Of a stretch of DNA of 64,000 bases, positions 49,820 to 58,889 are shown piece by piece. Source of the stretch: Planctomycetota bacterium (lineage in GTDB: Bacteria > Planctomycetota > UBA8742 > UBA2392); contig JADKGX010000001.1 of NCBI GenBank assembly GCA_016722065.1, positions 1,488,001 to 1,552,000 of the forward strand. Direction: 5' to 3'. The stretch's first letter is position 1. The number at the start of each line of letters is the position of its first letter. The position numbers and the translations under genes are program-made. The notes beneath the pieces were generated by a model. It saw only the letters and a list, made by a program, of their open reading frames with translations, did not search any database and had not been told where the DNA came from.

Positions 49820-50443
49820 CTACAGTTCGCAGGCACGCCAGCAATACCAGCTTCCTACCGTGCGAAAGGGCGCCCAGGCCTTGGCCTTTCTTTGCAACGT
49901 GCTTGCTGCCGGCAGGCTTTTCATGCCGTGGGCAAGCATCAGGCCTTTGCGCACGCCCAGGTCGGCCACCGGAAGCACGTCGGGCCGGCCCAGTTGAAAG
50001 ATCAGCAGCATCTCGACGGTCCAGCGGCCTACGCCGTGCACCTGGGTCAGGCGCTCAATGATGACTTCGTCTTCGAGTTTCCCCAGCGCGGCAAAGCCGG
50101 GTACCTGGCCGTCCAGTGTCCGGCGCGACAAATCCTGCAGCGCCCGAAGCTTGTTGGCCGACAACCCGGCCTTTCGCAGCTTTTCAGGCTTCATGCGCAG
50201 CAGGGTTGCCGGGTCCAGGTCGCGACCCTCAAACAGGTCCAGCACGCGGCCAAAAATGGTGCCTGCGGCCTTGCCGGAGAGCTGCTGGTACACAATCGCC
50301 CGTGCCAGTCCGTGATAGGGTGTCTTCAGCCGGCGCAGGGTAAGGGGCAGGTCAGCGCTGGCGGCAATCACGGCGGCCATTTTGGGGTCGCTTGCGGCAA
50401 CGTGATTGCGCGCTGTGTGCCAGTCAAAGTTCAGTTTGGGCAT
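49820..50443 (-). CDS. DNA-3-methyladenine glycosylase (AlkA-type HhH-GPD)
   Basis: A 207-aa base-excision glycosylase. The helix-hairpin-helix is LTQVHGVGRWTVEMLLIF (~140-157) and the catalytic Asp follows in VLPVADLGVRKG. The upstream LARAIVYQQLSGKAA segment is typical. It should remove alkylated purines. The start at ATG 50443 is chosen because homologues begin near here; the long frame upstream overlaps the divergent haem-copper-like gene. AlkA versus other HhH-GPD subfamilies is not certain, but substrate class is likely alkylated bases. Confidence 0.88.
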   Translation of the reverse strand: MPKLNFDWHTARNHVAASDPKMAAVIAASADLPLTLRRLKTPYHGLARAIVYQQLSGKAAGTIFGRVLDLFEGRDLDPATLLRMKPEKLRKAGLSANKLRALQDLSRRTLDGQVPGFAALGKLEDEVIIERLTQVHGVGRWTVEMLLIFQLGRPDVLPVADLGVRKGLMLAHGMKSLPAASTLQRKAKAWAPFRTVGSWYCWRACEL

Positions 50444-50533
50444 GTCGGCACTATGCCATGGCGCGCGACATGTGGCATGCCGGGCCGCTGGCCTTTTGCT
50501 GGCAGGCGCCCCGGCCACTGCTATGTTGCGGCC

Positions 50534-51895
50534 ATGGCAGCGGTAACCACCCACCCGGTCCTTGCAAGCCGCGACACTTTGCGATCCCTGTCGGATGCGC
50601 GCTGGTGGTTCGGGCTGGCGATTCTTTCGCTGCTGCTGGCCGGCAGCCTTTCGATTGCCCCGGTCGTGGGGCGTGTGCCGGTGCTGGCGGCGATGGTGGA
50701 CAGCGGCTTTGCCACGCGCAGCCTGGTTGTGCACGTCAACCTGGCGCTGGGCGTGTGGTTCTTTGCCTTTCTGGCCGGAATGTTCTGCCTGTTGCCCGGC
50801 GCGGCTTCGGTGCGTCTTTCCAAGCCTGCTGCGCTGCTGGGCGTGGCGGGCACACTGATGTTTTTCTGCGCCTTCTTTGTGCGCGATGCCGCGCCCGTGA
50901 AATCCAATTACGTCCCGGCACTGGACCACTGGTTGTTCCTCACCGGCCTTGGCCTGTTTGCGGGCTCGGTGGCACTCAGCTTTGTGGATGCGCGATTGCT
51001 GTCACGCCAAAGCAGCGCCCTGTTGCCGCCGGGCAGCGTGGCGGCCTTGCGCCTGGGCGCGCTGGTCTACCTGCTGGCCATGGGAACCTTGTTTGCCGCC
51101 TGGGCCACTCAGCCTGCAGGGCTGGAACCGCTGCCCTACTTTGAACGGCTGTTCTGGGGCGGCGGGCACGTGCTGCAGTTTGCCAACGTGCTGGGCATGT
51201 GCGCGGCCTGGCTGCTGCTGCTTTGCCGCGCCACGGGCAAGCCGGTGTTGAAGTCGCCGCTGCTGGTGCCGGGGCTGGTGCTGCTGGCGCTGCCCACTCT
51301 GGCGGGGCCGTGGCTTGCCACGCGCGAGGACGGTTGGGGCTGGTTTACCATGATGATGCAACTGGGGATTTTTCCGGTCGTGCTGGGCCTTGCCTTGTGC
51401 GCCGGGTTGGCGCTGTGGCGCGGGCGCGGCCAGCTTGCCCCCGGGGCCCTTCGCAGTCCGGGCTTTGTGGGGTTTGCAACCTCGGCGGGCATGACGCTGG
51501 TCGGGTTTACGCTGGGCGCGCTGATTTCGGCCCAGGACACGCTGATTCCGGCCCACTATCACGTCAACATTGGCGCCGTCACGGCGGCCTACATGGCAAC
51601 CATACTTACCCTGGCAGGGGACTTTGGTCTGCGCCCGCGCAGTGCGCGCATGCGCAGCCTGGCCACCTGGCAGCCACTGGTGTACGGCGTAAGCCAGGTG
51701 ATTTTCGCCGGGGGCTTTGGCTATGCCCAGGCCGAACGCAAGGTCTACGGCACCCAGCAGGTGCTGCGCACCACAGGCCAGTGGATTGGCATGAGCGTGA
51801 TGGGCGTTGGCGGCCTGTTTGCGCTGGTGGCGGGCATTCTGTTTCTGGCCGTGCTGGTTTCGGGCTGGCGCGGACGCGTGCGGCCGGCTGCTTAG
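50534..51895 (+). CDS. Haem-copper-oxidase-like subunit I lacking the CuB His-His pair
   Basis: A 453-aa protein with ~12 TM helices related to haem-copper oxidase or NO reductase subunit I. Haem-ligand positions are plausible: helix II His ~67 (VVHVNLALG) and helix X His ~341/343 (PAHYHVNIGAV). Helix VI reads FWGGGHVLQFANV, with His ~212 but no Tyr at the usual place. No His-His pair is found in helix VII (~268-285, GWGWFTMMMQLGIF), where CuB ligands should be. It may be a divergent NO reductase or non-catalytic haem b protein. It lies 110 bp before a cytochrome c lipoprotein gene. The activity is unknown. Confidence 0.7.
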   Translation: MAAVTTHPVLASRDTLRSLSDARWWFGLAILSLLLAGSLSIAPVVGRVPVLAAMVDSGFATRSLVVHVNLALGVWFFAFLAGMFCLLPGAASVRLSKPAALLGVAGTLMFFCAFFVRDAAPVKSNYVPALDHWLFLTGLGLFAGSVALSFVDARLLSRQSSALLPPGSVAALRLGALVYLLAMGTLFAAWATQPAGLEPLPYFERLFWGGGHVLQFANVLGMCAAWLLLLCRATGKPVLKSPLLVPGLVLLALPTLAGPWLATREDGWGWFTMMMQLGIFPVVLGLALCAGLALWRGRGQLAPGALRSPGFVGFATSAGMTLVGFTLGALISAQDTLIPAHYHVNIGAVTAAYMATILTLAGDFGLRPRSARMRSLATWQPLVYGVSQVIFAGGFGYAQAERKVYGTQQVLRTTGQWIGMSVMGVGGLFALVAGILFLAVLVSGWRGRVRPAA

Positions 51896-52006
51896 TCGAA
51901 CTGTGATAGTCCGCAAACCCGCTTTGCAATGCATGTTGACAGGTCGCTTGCTGCATCCGAAAAGCAAGTACTGACCACGACCCAGCAACCCGAGACGGAG
52001 CTCGAT

Positions 52007-52489
52007 ATGAAGAACATGAAGAATCTGGCCATCCTGTGTGCGGTTTTGTGCCTGGCGGCGATCACCGCCGCGGCCTGTGGCGGCGATGGCGACGGCAAAA
52101 GCAACGCGCCGGCCAAGCCCAAAACGATTCTGCGCAAAAGCGTGCCCGCCGAATTCAAGGGCAAGAAGGCGCCCGATGGTTTTGACATGACGGCCAAGGC
52201 CAATATTGAAGCCGGCGACAAACTGTTTCACGGCGAAGCCCTGTGCAAGACCTGCCACGGCGAAGGCGGCAAAGGCGACGGCGATGCAGGCAAGGCCCTG
52301 GACCCCAAGCCAACAGACCTGACCAGCGCCGAGTTCCAGACCGGTGTAGAGGACGACTACATTCACTGGCGCATCAAGACCGGCAATGTTGGCGGCCCGG
52401 CAGGCAGCGGCATGACGGGCTTCACCGCGGGCACCGAGGAACAGATCTGGCAGTTGCTGTCCTACGTGCGCTCGCTCAAGGGCAAGTAG
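52007..52489 (+). CDS. Monohaem cytochrome c lipoprotein (paralogue of the nir-cluster cytochrome)
   Basis: A 160-aa cytochrome c with lipobox (ITAAAC), one CKTCH (~residues 79-83), a GSGMTGF Met region and the C-terminal helix WQLLSYVRSLKGK. It is clearly paralogous to the protein at 7970-8425 (shared RKSVPAEFKxK, GDGDxxxGKAL and DLTSAEFQ). GGAG precedes the ATG at 52007. Its position after the haem-copper-like gene and before the alternative complex III cluster suggests a role as electron carrier for these. A strong terminator follows. Confidence 0.9.
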   Translation: MKNMKNLAILCAVLCLAAITAAACGGDGDGKSNAPAKPKTILRKSVPAEFKGKKAPDGFDMTAKANIEAGDKLFHGEALCKTCHGEGGKGDGDAGKALDPKPTDLTSAEFQTGVEDDYIHWRIKTGNVGGPAGSGMTGFTAGTEEQIWQLLSYVRSLKGK

Positions 52490-52517
52490 CATCGGCAAGG
52501 CAGGCCGCATCAGCGCA

Positions 52518-52549
52518 AACACCGACCGCCACGCGGTCGGTGTTCTTTT
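52518..52549 (+). terminator. Rho-independent terminator after the cytochrome c gene
   Basis: Perfect 12-bp stem AACACCGACCGC / GCGGTCGGTGTT with a 3-nt loop, then CTTTT. Confidence 0.85.
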
Positions 52550-52599
52550 GGGGGCGCGCGGCCAAGGTGCCTTGGATTGGCGACCGTTGCGGCAACGCG

Positions 52600-52841
52600 G
52601 TTGCCGTGGAGCCTGTGAGTGTCCGGGTTGCCGTTGCCCCCAGCCTTGCGGCTGGGGCTGGGATTGGTTCGTGTTGGCCTTGTCCATCTGTGTTCATCTG
52701 TCTGCATCTGTGGACCAAAGCCGTTGCCGTGGAGCCTGTGTGTCCGGGTTGCCGTCGCCCCCAGCCTTGCGGCTGGGGCTGGGATTGGTTCGTGTTGGCC
52801 TTGTCCATCTGTGTTTGTCTGCGTCTATCTGTGGACCAAGG
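52600..52841. repeat. Two tandem copies of a ~121-bp repeat, each with a REP-like hairpin
   Basis: Copies 52600-52720 and 52723-52841 start GTTGCCGTGGAGCCTGTG and contain CCCCCAGCC-TTGC-GGCTGGGG, then GGGATTGGTTCGTGTTGGCC. They occupy the 734-bp gap 52490-53223 between the cytochrome c terminator and the respiratory operon; no gene is seen there. Confidence 0.85.
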
Positions 52842-53013
52842 CCGTGGTCTCATCCAGAGTGGCCGCCGACCCTTACGCGACCGCACAGGTCCAAATTGGT
52901 TGCCTTAGTCACGCCCGCAAAGCCGCTTCAATTGGCTGCTTCCGGGCTTGCTTTTTGGCGCCCTGGCTTTCGCGCGATACTTGAAAATAGGGTGTTTTCC
53001 GCGACGGCCCTTA

Positions 53014-53025
53014 GGTGTATACACC
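53014..53025. promoter_or_regulatory. Perfect palindrome upstream of the alternative complex III operon
   Basis: GGTGTATACACC, a 12-bp perfect palindrome about 200 bp before the first gene of the operon. It has the shape of an operator for a dimeric regulator; no family is assigned. Confidence 0.35.
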
Positions 53026-53223
53026 CCTGCGCTATTTGGGGTTGCAGACCCCCTGCGCGGGCGAAATTCTGGCGCAAAAAACTGCAGTCAAGGCCCAGGG
53101 GTACTCCGCAAGCCTTGCAGGACGTTGGGCGGGGGACGCAGTTGCGGCCTTTGCTGGTGGTGGTGAATTGCGGCTGCAGGTCGCGTTGGAAGTCGGCAGG
53201 CTTTGCGGAAGCGGAGACACGAA

Positions 53224-54216
53224 GTGCTGCGCACCAAGCAACTAAGGCTGTACGTACTGGCTGGCGCGGCCCTGCTGTGTGCCTGCCTTGGTTTTGGCGG
53301 CACGGTGCTGGCCCAGCAGGCAACCTACAAGCCACTGGAACCGCAGCCCAAGGAAGTGCCCGCCAACACCGGCAAATTTGCCCCGCTGGACTGGACACCT
53401 GCCAAGGGCGCCCACCCCGGCGAAAAGACGTTCAAAGCCGTCTGTTCGACCTGCCATATCTTGAGTGAGAAGCAGAAGGTCGGCCCGGGGTTGCTGGGCA
53501 TCAGCGACCGCGTGCCGGAACGCGAACGCCTGCTGCACTTTATCACTGAGCCCAAGTCAACGGACGGCGACCCGTACTTCAAGGCGCTGCGTGGCAAGTT
53601 CAGCGACGCCATGCCCGCCCAGGGCAAAGACGGCGTGAAGGACAAAGGCGCGCTTTCGGAACAGGAAATCCTGGACGTCATTGACTTCATTTTCCGCTTC
53701 AAGGCCGAATTTGGCCCGCCACCTGAAGAACGCATCACGCTGGGCCGTGCCCTGGCCAGCGGCGAAAAGGGCTTTGAGAACGGCGCGCCCTCCTGCACCG
53801 GCTGCCACACGATTGGTGCCGACAAAAACCTGCGTGGCGCCAACCTGGGCCCGAACATCGCCCACACCTGGGTGATTGCCAAGAACAAGGAAGGCCTGCA
53901 GGAGTTGCTGGCCGGTGAAAAATCCTCGCCGATTCACCACTTCTACGGCAAGGACCAGAAGCCGATCACGGAAGACGAATACGATTCGCTGATTACATTC
54001 TTTGAGCGCGCGGCCCGCGACACCGGCACCGAAACGCAAAGCAACTACCTGCCGATTTTCGCGCTGATTCTTGCGGCGCTGGGCATCTTTGTGCTGGACG
54101 GTTCCTTGTTCGGCAAACTGTTTGTGGAAGAGACCGAAGAATACGTGGACGGCCCCTACGCCCCCGAAGATCACGGGCATGGCGGCGGACACGGCGACGG
54201 ACACGCCGCGCATTAG
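53224..54216 (+). CDS. Dihaem cytochrome c with C-terminal membrane anchor
   Basis: A 330-aa exported protein. The signal region ends VLAQQ, and two haem-binding motifs lie in separate cytochrome domains: CSTCH (~residue 75) and CTGCH (~190). A C-terminal TM helix (~278-295, LPIFALILAALGIFVLDG) and a His/Gly-rich tail (HGHGGGHGDGHAAH) follow. GTG at 53224 is used because GGAG is 7 nt upstream; a TTG at 53203 is an alternative. It opens the operon with the NarI-like gene and actABCDEF and probably passes electrons between that complex and downstream acceptors. Confidence 0.85.
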   Translation: MLRTKQLRLYVLAGAALLCACLGFGGTVLAQQATYKPLEPQPKEVPANTGKFAPLDWTPAKGAHPGEKTFKAVCSTCHILSEKQKVGPGLLGISDRVPERERLLHFITEPKSTDGDPYFKALRGKFSDAMPAQGKDGVKDKGALSEQEILDVIDFIFRFKAEFGPPPEERITLGRALASGEKGFENGAPSCTGCHTIGADKNLRGANLGPNIAHTWVIAKNKEGLQELLAGEKSSPIHHFYGKDQKPITEDEYDSLITFFERAARDTGTETQSNYLPIFALILAALGIFVLDGSLFGKLFVEETEEYVDGPYAPEDHGHGGGHGDGHAAH

Positions 54217-54267
54217 TGCGGGGCTGGCCGGAAGCGAAGTTTGTTGTCGAGGTTCGTAAGGAAGAAC

Positions 54268-55113
54268 ATGTCAGGCGAGTTCAGATATCTGCCGCAAAAG
54301 ACACTGGATGACGTCGCCACAGCGATCAACCCGCTGCTGGACGTGATCCTGATGATTCTGCCCTATCTGACCCTGCTGCTGGTGCTGGCCGGACTGGGCC
54401 GCGCCGTCGTGCAGTGGCGCCTGAGTTTCGCAAAGCGCATTCCCAAGCCCGACGGCCCCTGGCTGCTTCAGTTCATCTTGAACCAGTTGCGCCCACCCGT
54501 TCTGACTTTGCAGCAGGAGCGCGACTTGCGCGCCGTGCCGTTGTCGATTGGCATCTGGGGCCTGGTGATCTACCACCTGCTGATCGTGCTGCTGCCCGGC
54601 CTGGTGCAGTGGTGGAACAGCGAAGCCGGCCAACGCGGCCTGCTGGAAACCGTGGGCATGGCGCTGGCTTTCTTCACCATGCTTTCGATCTTCAACCTGC
54701 AACTGCGCCACCTGCTGGATCCCGCCCTTCGCAAGCAGTTTGCGCTGGCAGACCTTGGCGTGATCGGGCACCTGCTGGGTGCCTTGGGCGCGGGCATCTA
54801 TGCCTGGTCCACAGTGCGCTGGGGCAGCCAGTGGACGGCCACAGTGGCATGGCAGCACTTTCTGGATTGCTTCCTGTTCAAGTTCACCAAAGACGGCCCG
54901 ATTACGCACTTGCCGGTGATGGCCAAGGTGCACGTGATTCTGGGTGCAACAGCCTTTGGCGTGTTGCTGCATTCGCGCATGGTGACGCACCTGTTGATTC
55001 CCAACGTGCGCACCTGGGGTTTCCGGTCGCTGGAAACAGACCAGGGTGTGGAGCAGGCGGCGCGCCTGGTGGCACGCATGTCAGGCGTTTCAGCAGATGC
55101 AGAGCACAAGTAA
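54268..55113 (+). CDS. NarI-like membrane cytochrome b
   Basis: A 281-aa polytopic protein with about 5-6 TM helices and candidate haem-b His residues: IYHLLIVLLPG (~100), LQLRHLLDP (~150) and LGATAFGVLLHSRMVTHLL (~228-248). The layout resembles the nitrate reductase gamma subunit NarI and related quinol-oxidising cytochromes b. No narGH genes are adjacent. AAGGA precedes the ATG at 54268. Placed between a dihaem cytochrome c and actA, it may form an extra quinol-cytochrome c module with the dihaem protein. Confidence 0.75.
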   Translation: MSGEFRYLPQKTLDDVATAINPLLDVILMILPYLTLLLVLAGLGRAVVQWRLSFAKRIPKPDGPWLLQFILNQLRPPVLTLQQERDLRAVPLSIGIWGLVIYHLLIVLLPGLVQWWNSEAGQRGLLETVGMALAFFTMLSIFNLQLRHLLDPALRKQFALADLGVIGHLLGALGAGIYAWSTVRWGSQWTATVAWQHFLDCFLFKFTKDGPITHLPVMAKVHVILGATAFGVLLHSRMVTHLLIPNVRTWGFRSLETDQGVEQAARLVARMSGVSADAEHK

Positions 55114-55176
55114 GTTGGACCGGCGGGGATTGACCAGAGGTTTCGACCAAACAAGGGCAGGCAACAGGACAGTGGA

Positions 55177-55821
55177 ATGAGTGCCAAGCTGGCGGTTCTT
55201 TTCTTGTTCATGACAGTCGGGTTTGCAATGCCCGTGCTGTTGGGTATTCGCCAGATCAGCGACATTCAGTTGCCGAACTGGCACACCGGCTATCAGCCTG
55301 AACAGCCCATCAGCTACAGTCACCGCCTGCACGCGGGTTACCTGAACATTGACTGCCAGTATTGCCATGTGGGCGTTGAAGAAAGCCGCCACGCCACGAT
55401 TCCGAACCTGCAAACCTGCATGAACTGCCATGAACTGGTGCAGGGCCAGACTGAAGAAGCCAAAAAGAATATCAGCAAACTCAACGAAGCCTGGGCCAAC
55501 GGCAAAGGCGAAGGCGTGACCTGGAAGCGCGTGCACAACAACCCTGATTTTGTGTACTTCAGCCACATGACGCACGTGCGCATCGCGACCTACGTTGACG
55601 ACAACGGCAAACAGCGCACCGACGAAACCGGCGCCGCCATCAAGGGCATTGACTGCCTGGTGTGCCACGGCGACATGAAGAAGGTGGGCGTGGGCGTGCA
55701 GTACCAGAACCTGACCATGGGCTGGTGCCTGAACTGCCACCGTGACCAGAACGAACGTCAGGGCAAACTTGGCATGGCGCAGCGTGCGCCGGTCAACGCC
55801 TGCGATGCCTGCCACAGGTAG
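55177..55821 (+). CDS. actA: Alternative complex III pentahaem cytochrome c (ActA)
   Basis: A 214-aa protein with an N-terminal membrane anchor (~3-22) and five CXXCH motifs: CQYCH, CMNCH, CLVCH, CLNCH and CDACH. The pentahaem ActA of Rhodothermus has the same number. The GYxPxQPIxYSHxLHAG start is typical. In alternative complex III it takes electrons from the quinol-oxidising core to cytochrome c or an oxidase. It lies 45 bp upstream of actB in the same operon. Confidence 0.93.
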   Translation: MSAKLAVLFLFMTVGFAMPVLLGIRQISDIQLPNWHTGYQPEQPISYSHRLHAGYLNIDCQYCHVGVEESRHATIPNLQTCMNCHELVQGQTEEAKKNISKLNEAWANGKGEGVTWKRVHNNPDFVYFSHMTHVRIATYVDDNGKQRTDETGAAIKGIDCLVCHGDMKKVGVGVQYQNLTMGWCLNCHRDQNERQGKLGMAQRAPVNACDACHR

Positions 55822-55865
55822 ACAAAACACGAAGCGCCAAGCGGAAACGAGCGGCAGACAGCAAC

Positions 55866-58814
55866 ATGGACATCGAAATCCAGACAAAAAAGCAGGACGA
55901 ACTCGCGGGCATGCCGCCCGAGATGCAGCGTGAACTTGAGGAAGTCAGCAAGTCGCGCCGCGATTTCATGAAGGTCACCGGCATGGCCGCCATGGGCGCC
56001 GTGATTGCCGGTTGCACCGCCAAAGATCGTCTGGTCAAGCCCTTGCTGCAACGCCCCGAAGGCGTCACCCCGGGCGTGGTGTACGACTACGCCACCACCT
56101 GCCAGGGCTGCGCTGCGGGCTGCGGCATGGTCATGAAGGTGCGCGACGGCCGCCCGGTCAAACTTGAGGGCGCACGCGGCACACCGATTACCCCGCTGGG
56201 CGGTTTGTGCGCCAAGGGCATGGCCCAGTTGTGGGGCTTGTACGACCCCGACCGCGTCAAGGACCCGCTCAAGAAGGGTGGCGAGGTTACCACCTGGGAC
56301 GCGCTGGATTCCGCGGCATTGGCCGCCGTCAAGGGCGGCAGCGTGTGGCTGCTGACTGGCACTGTCAGCGGCCCCGCCGCCAACGCGGCGATCAAGAAGT
56401 TCTGCGGCGCCACCGGCGCGCGGCATGTCGCCTATGACGCGATTTCCAGCCACGCCATCAGCGCCGCCCACAAGGCCACACACGGCACTGCCGTCGTTCC
56501 GCACTACGCCTTTGACAAGGCCAAGGTAATCGTCAGCTTCGATGCCGACTTTCTGGGCACCTGGATTTCGCCCGTCGAGTTTGCGGCCAACTGGGTCAAG
56601 AACCGTGATTTGACCGATGGCCGCCGCACCATGAGCCGCCACGTGCAGTTTGAGGCGCGCTTTTCCATCACTGGCGCCAGCGCCGACGAACGCTTCCGCA
56701 TTCCCAACGCCCAACGCGGCGCCGTGCTGACCGACCTGGCCAACCGCCTGGCCGGCGACAAGCGCTTTGGCGAAGCCGGCAAGCATGATGTCGAAGCCAC
56801 CGTGCTGGAAAAGCTGGTCGTGGAACTCATGGACGCGCGCGGCAGCGCGCTGGTGGTCAGTGGCAGCGACAATGTGGACCAGCAGAAGCTGGTCAACTGG
56901 ATCAACCACAATCTTGGCGCCTACGGCAACACGATTGACCTGCGCAATCATTCCAACCAGGCGCTGGGCAACGACGACTCGCTGGCGGAACTTCTCAAGG
57001 CCATGGAATCCGGCGGCGTCAAAACGCTGATCGTGTACGGCGCCAACCCGGTCTATGACCTGCCTGAAGGGGCAAAGTTCAAGGACCTGCTGGCCAAGGT
57101 GCCCAACACCATCGCCATCAGCAGCCACGACGACGAAACCACCAGCGAATGCGCCTGGATTGCCGCCGACCACAACGCCTTTGAAAACTGGAACGACTTT
57201 GAGCCTCTCAAGGGCCTGTACCAGTTGGCCCAGCCCGGCATTCGCCCGCTGTATCGCACGCGCAGCGGTCTGCAAAGCCTGCTGCTGTGGGCCGGCGACG
57301 CCGCCGGCAAGAAAGATTACCGCGAGTTCCTCAAGAACCACTGGGAAGCCAACCTGCTGGGCGGCATGGCCTGGACCAGCGCCGTCGAACTGGGCGTGCT
57401 GGACGCGCGCGGCTCGATTGTCAGCAACATGCCGGTGATGAATGAGGCCAGCACCAGCGGCCTGAAGGTTGGTGCGGTGGACCAGGGCCAGGGCTTTGAG
57501 CTGGTGGCCTATGAAAGCGTGAACCTGGGCGATGGCCGCAACGGGGGCAACGGCTGGTTGCAGGAAAACGGCGACCCGTTGACCCGCACGAACTGGGGTA
57601 ACTACGTCGCGCTCAGCCCGTTCACCATGGCCGACCTGGGTGTCAGCCAGGGCGATCTGGTCAGTGTCAGCGCCGATGTAGACGGCCGCAAAGTCAGTTT
57701 TGAGTTGCCCGCAGTGCGCCAGCCCGGCCAGGCCGAAAAAGTTGCTGCCGTGGCCTTGGGCTACGGACGCACCCGCGCCGGCCGCATTATTCACGGCCGC
57801 GGCGAAGCAGACGCCAACGCGATTGGCCAGAATGCCTTTGGCTTGCTGGGCCGCGGCAAGGTGGTGTTTGGCACCGTGTCCAAGGGCAGCGGCAGCGAAA
57901 AAGTCGCCGTGATCCAGGAACACGACAGCCAGGAAGGCCGCCCGCTGCTGAAGGAAACGACCTTTGGCCAGTGGTTGAAGAACCCCAAATCGGGCAACGA
58001 CGAGGAGTTGCCACCCAAGGACCTGACCCTGTGGCGCAAGTGGGAATACAAGGGCCACAAGTGGGAAATGGTAGTTGACCTGAACAAGTGCATTGGCTGC
58101 AACGCCTGCCAGGTCGCCTGCTCGACAGAAAACAACGTGCCGATCGTGGGCAAGCAGGAAGTGCTGAACCGCCGCGAAATGCACTGGATTCGCATTGACG
58201 TCTACTACGACGACGACAGCCCCGGCGACGGCAAGCTGTCCAACGCGCACAACCCGCAGGCGGGCTTTCAGCCCATCATGTGCCAGCACTGTGAAAACGC
58301 GCCCTGCGAAACCGTGTGCCCGGTCTTGGCGACCATCCACAGTGAAGAAGGCCTCAACACCCAAGCCTACAACCGCTGCATCGGCACGCGCTACTGCGCC
58401 AACAACTGCCCGTACAAGGTGCGGCGCTTTAACTGGTTCACTTACAAGCACAGTGATTTGACCATGAACCTGGCGCTGAACCCGGATTTGACGATCCGCA
58501 GCCAGGGCGTCATGGAAAAGTGCAGCATGTGCAGCCAGCGCATCTATGAAGGCAAGCGCATGGCCAACCTGCACGGCCAAAAGGTCAAGGACGGCTCGAT
58601 TCGCACGGCTTGCCAAAGCGGCTGCCCGACCGAGGCGATCGTGATTGGCGACGCCAATGACCCTGAGGCGCGCGTGGTGAAGCTGCGCCAGGACGGCCGG
58701 AATTACCAGTTGCTGGGCGAAATCAACACCCGCCCGGGCGTGACGTATCTGGCCAAGGTGCGCAACCGCGCCCCCAAGGCCGTGGAATCACACGAAGGAC
58801 ACGGCCACGACTAG
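55866..58814 (+). CDS. actB: Alternative complex III iron-sulphur subunit (ActB)
   Basis: A 982-aa fusion of a molybdopterin-oxidoreductase-like domain (~75-700) and a polyferredoxin domain (~735-930). A twin-arginine signal (SRRDFMKVTG, ~30-39) ends near a Cys at residue 50. The N-terminal cluster site is CQGCAAGC...C (~79-115). The C-terminal part has CIGCNACQVAC, CQHCENAPCETVC, CIGTRYCANNC and CSMC...CQSGC, giving three [4Fe-4S] and one [3Fe-4S]-type cluster as in known ActB. ActB lacks molybdopterin in studied enzymes. It is translocated by Tat and is the core of the complex. Confidence 0.96.
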   Translation: MDIEIQTKKQDELAGMPPEMQRELEEVSKSRRDFMKVTGMAAMGAVIAGCTAKDRLVKPLLQRPEGVTPGVVYDYATTCQGCAAGCGMVMKVRDGRPVKLEGARGTPITPLGGLCAKGMAQLWGLYDPDRVKDPLKKGGEVTTWDALDSAALAAVKGGSVWLLTGTVSGPAANAAIKKFCGATGARHVAYDAISSHAISAAHKATHGTAVVPHYAFDKAKVIVSFDADFLGTWISPVEFAANWVKNRDLTDGRRTMSRHVQFEARFSITGASADERFRIPNAQRGAVLTDLANRLAGDKRFGEAGKHDVEATVLEKLVVELMDARGSALVVSGSDNVDQQKLVNWINHNLGAYGNTIDLRNHSNQALGNDDSLAELLKAMESGGVKTLIVYGANPVYDLPEGAKFKDLLAKVPNTIAISSHDDETTSECAWIAADHNAFENWNDFEPLKGLYQLAQPGIRPLYRTRSGLQSLLLWAGDAAGKKDYREFLKNHWEANLLGGMAWTSAVELGVLDARGSIVSNMPVMNEASTSGLKVGAVDQGQGFELVAYESVNLGDGRNGGNGWLQENGDPLTRTNWGNYVALSPFTMADLGVSQGDLVSVSADVDGRKVSFELPAVRQPGQAEKVAAVALGYGRTRAGRIIHGRGEADANAIGQNAFGLLGRGKVVFGTVSKGSGSEKVAVIQEHDSQEGRPLLKETTFGQWLKNPKSGNDEELPPKDLTLWRKWEYKGHKWEMVVDLNKCIGCNACQVACSTENNVPIVGKQEVLNRREMHWIRIDVYYDDDSPGDGKLSNAHNPQAGFQPIMCQHCENAPCETVCPVLATIHSEEGLNTQAYNRCIGTRYCANNCPYKVRRFNWFTYKHSDLTMNLALNPDLTIRSQGVMEKCSMCSQRIYEGKRMANLHGQKVKDGSIRTACQSGCPTEAIVIGDANDPEARVVKLRQDGRNYQLLGEINTRPGVTYLAKVRNRAPKAVESHEGHGHD

Positions 58815-58889
58815 CGCGTGGACGGCAGCAGACAGGCAAGGTTCTGGTTGCAGCAGTCAGGCCGCAGCAAAGACGGAGCAAGCAAGGAC

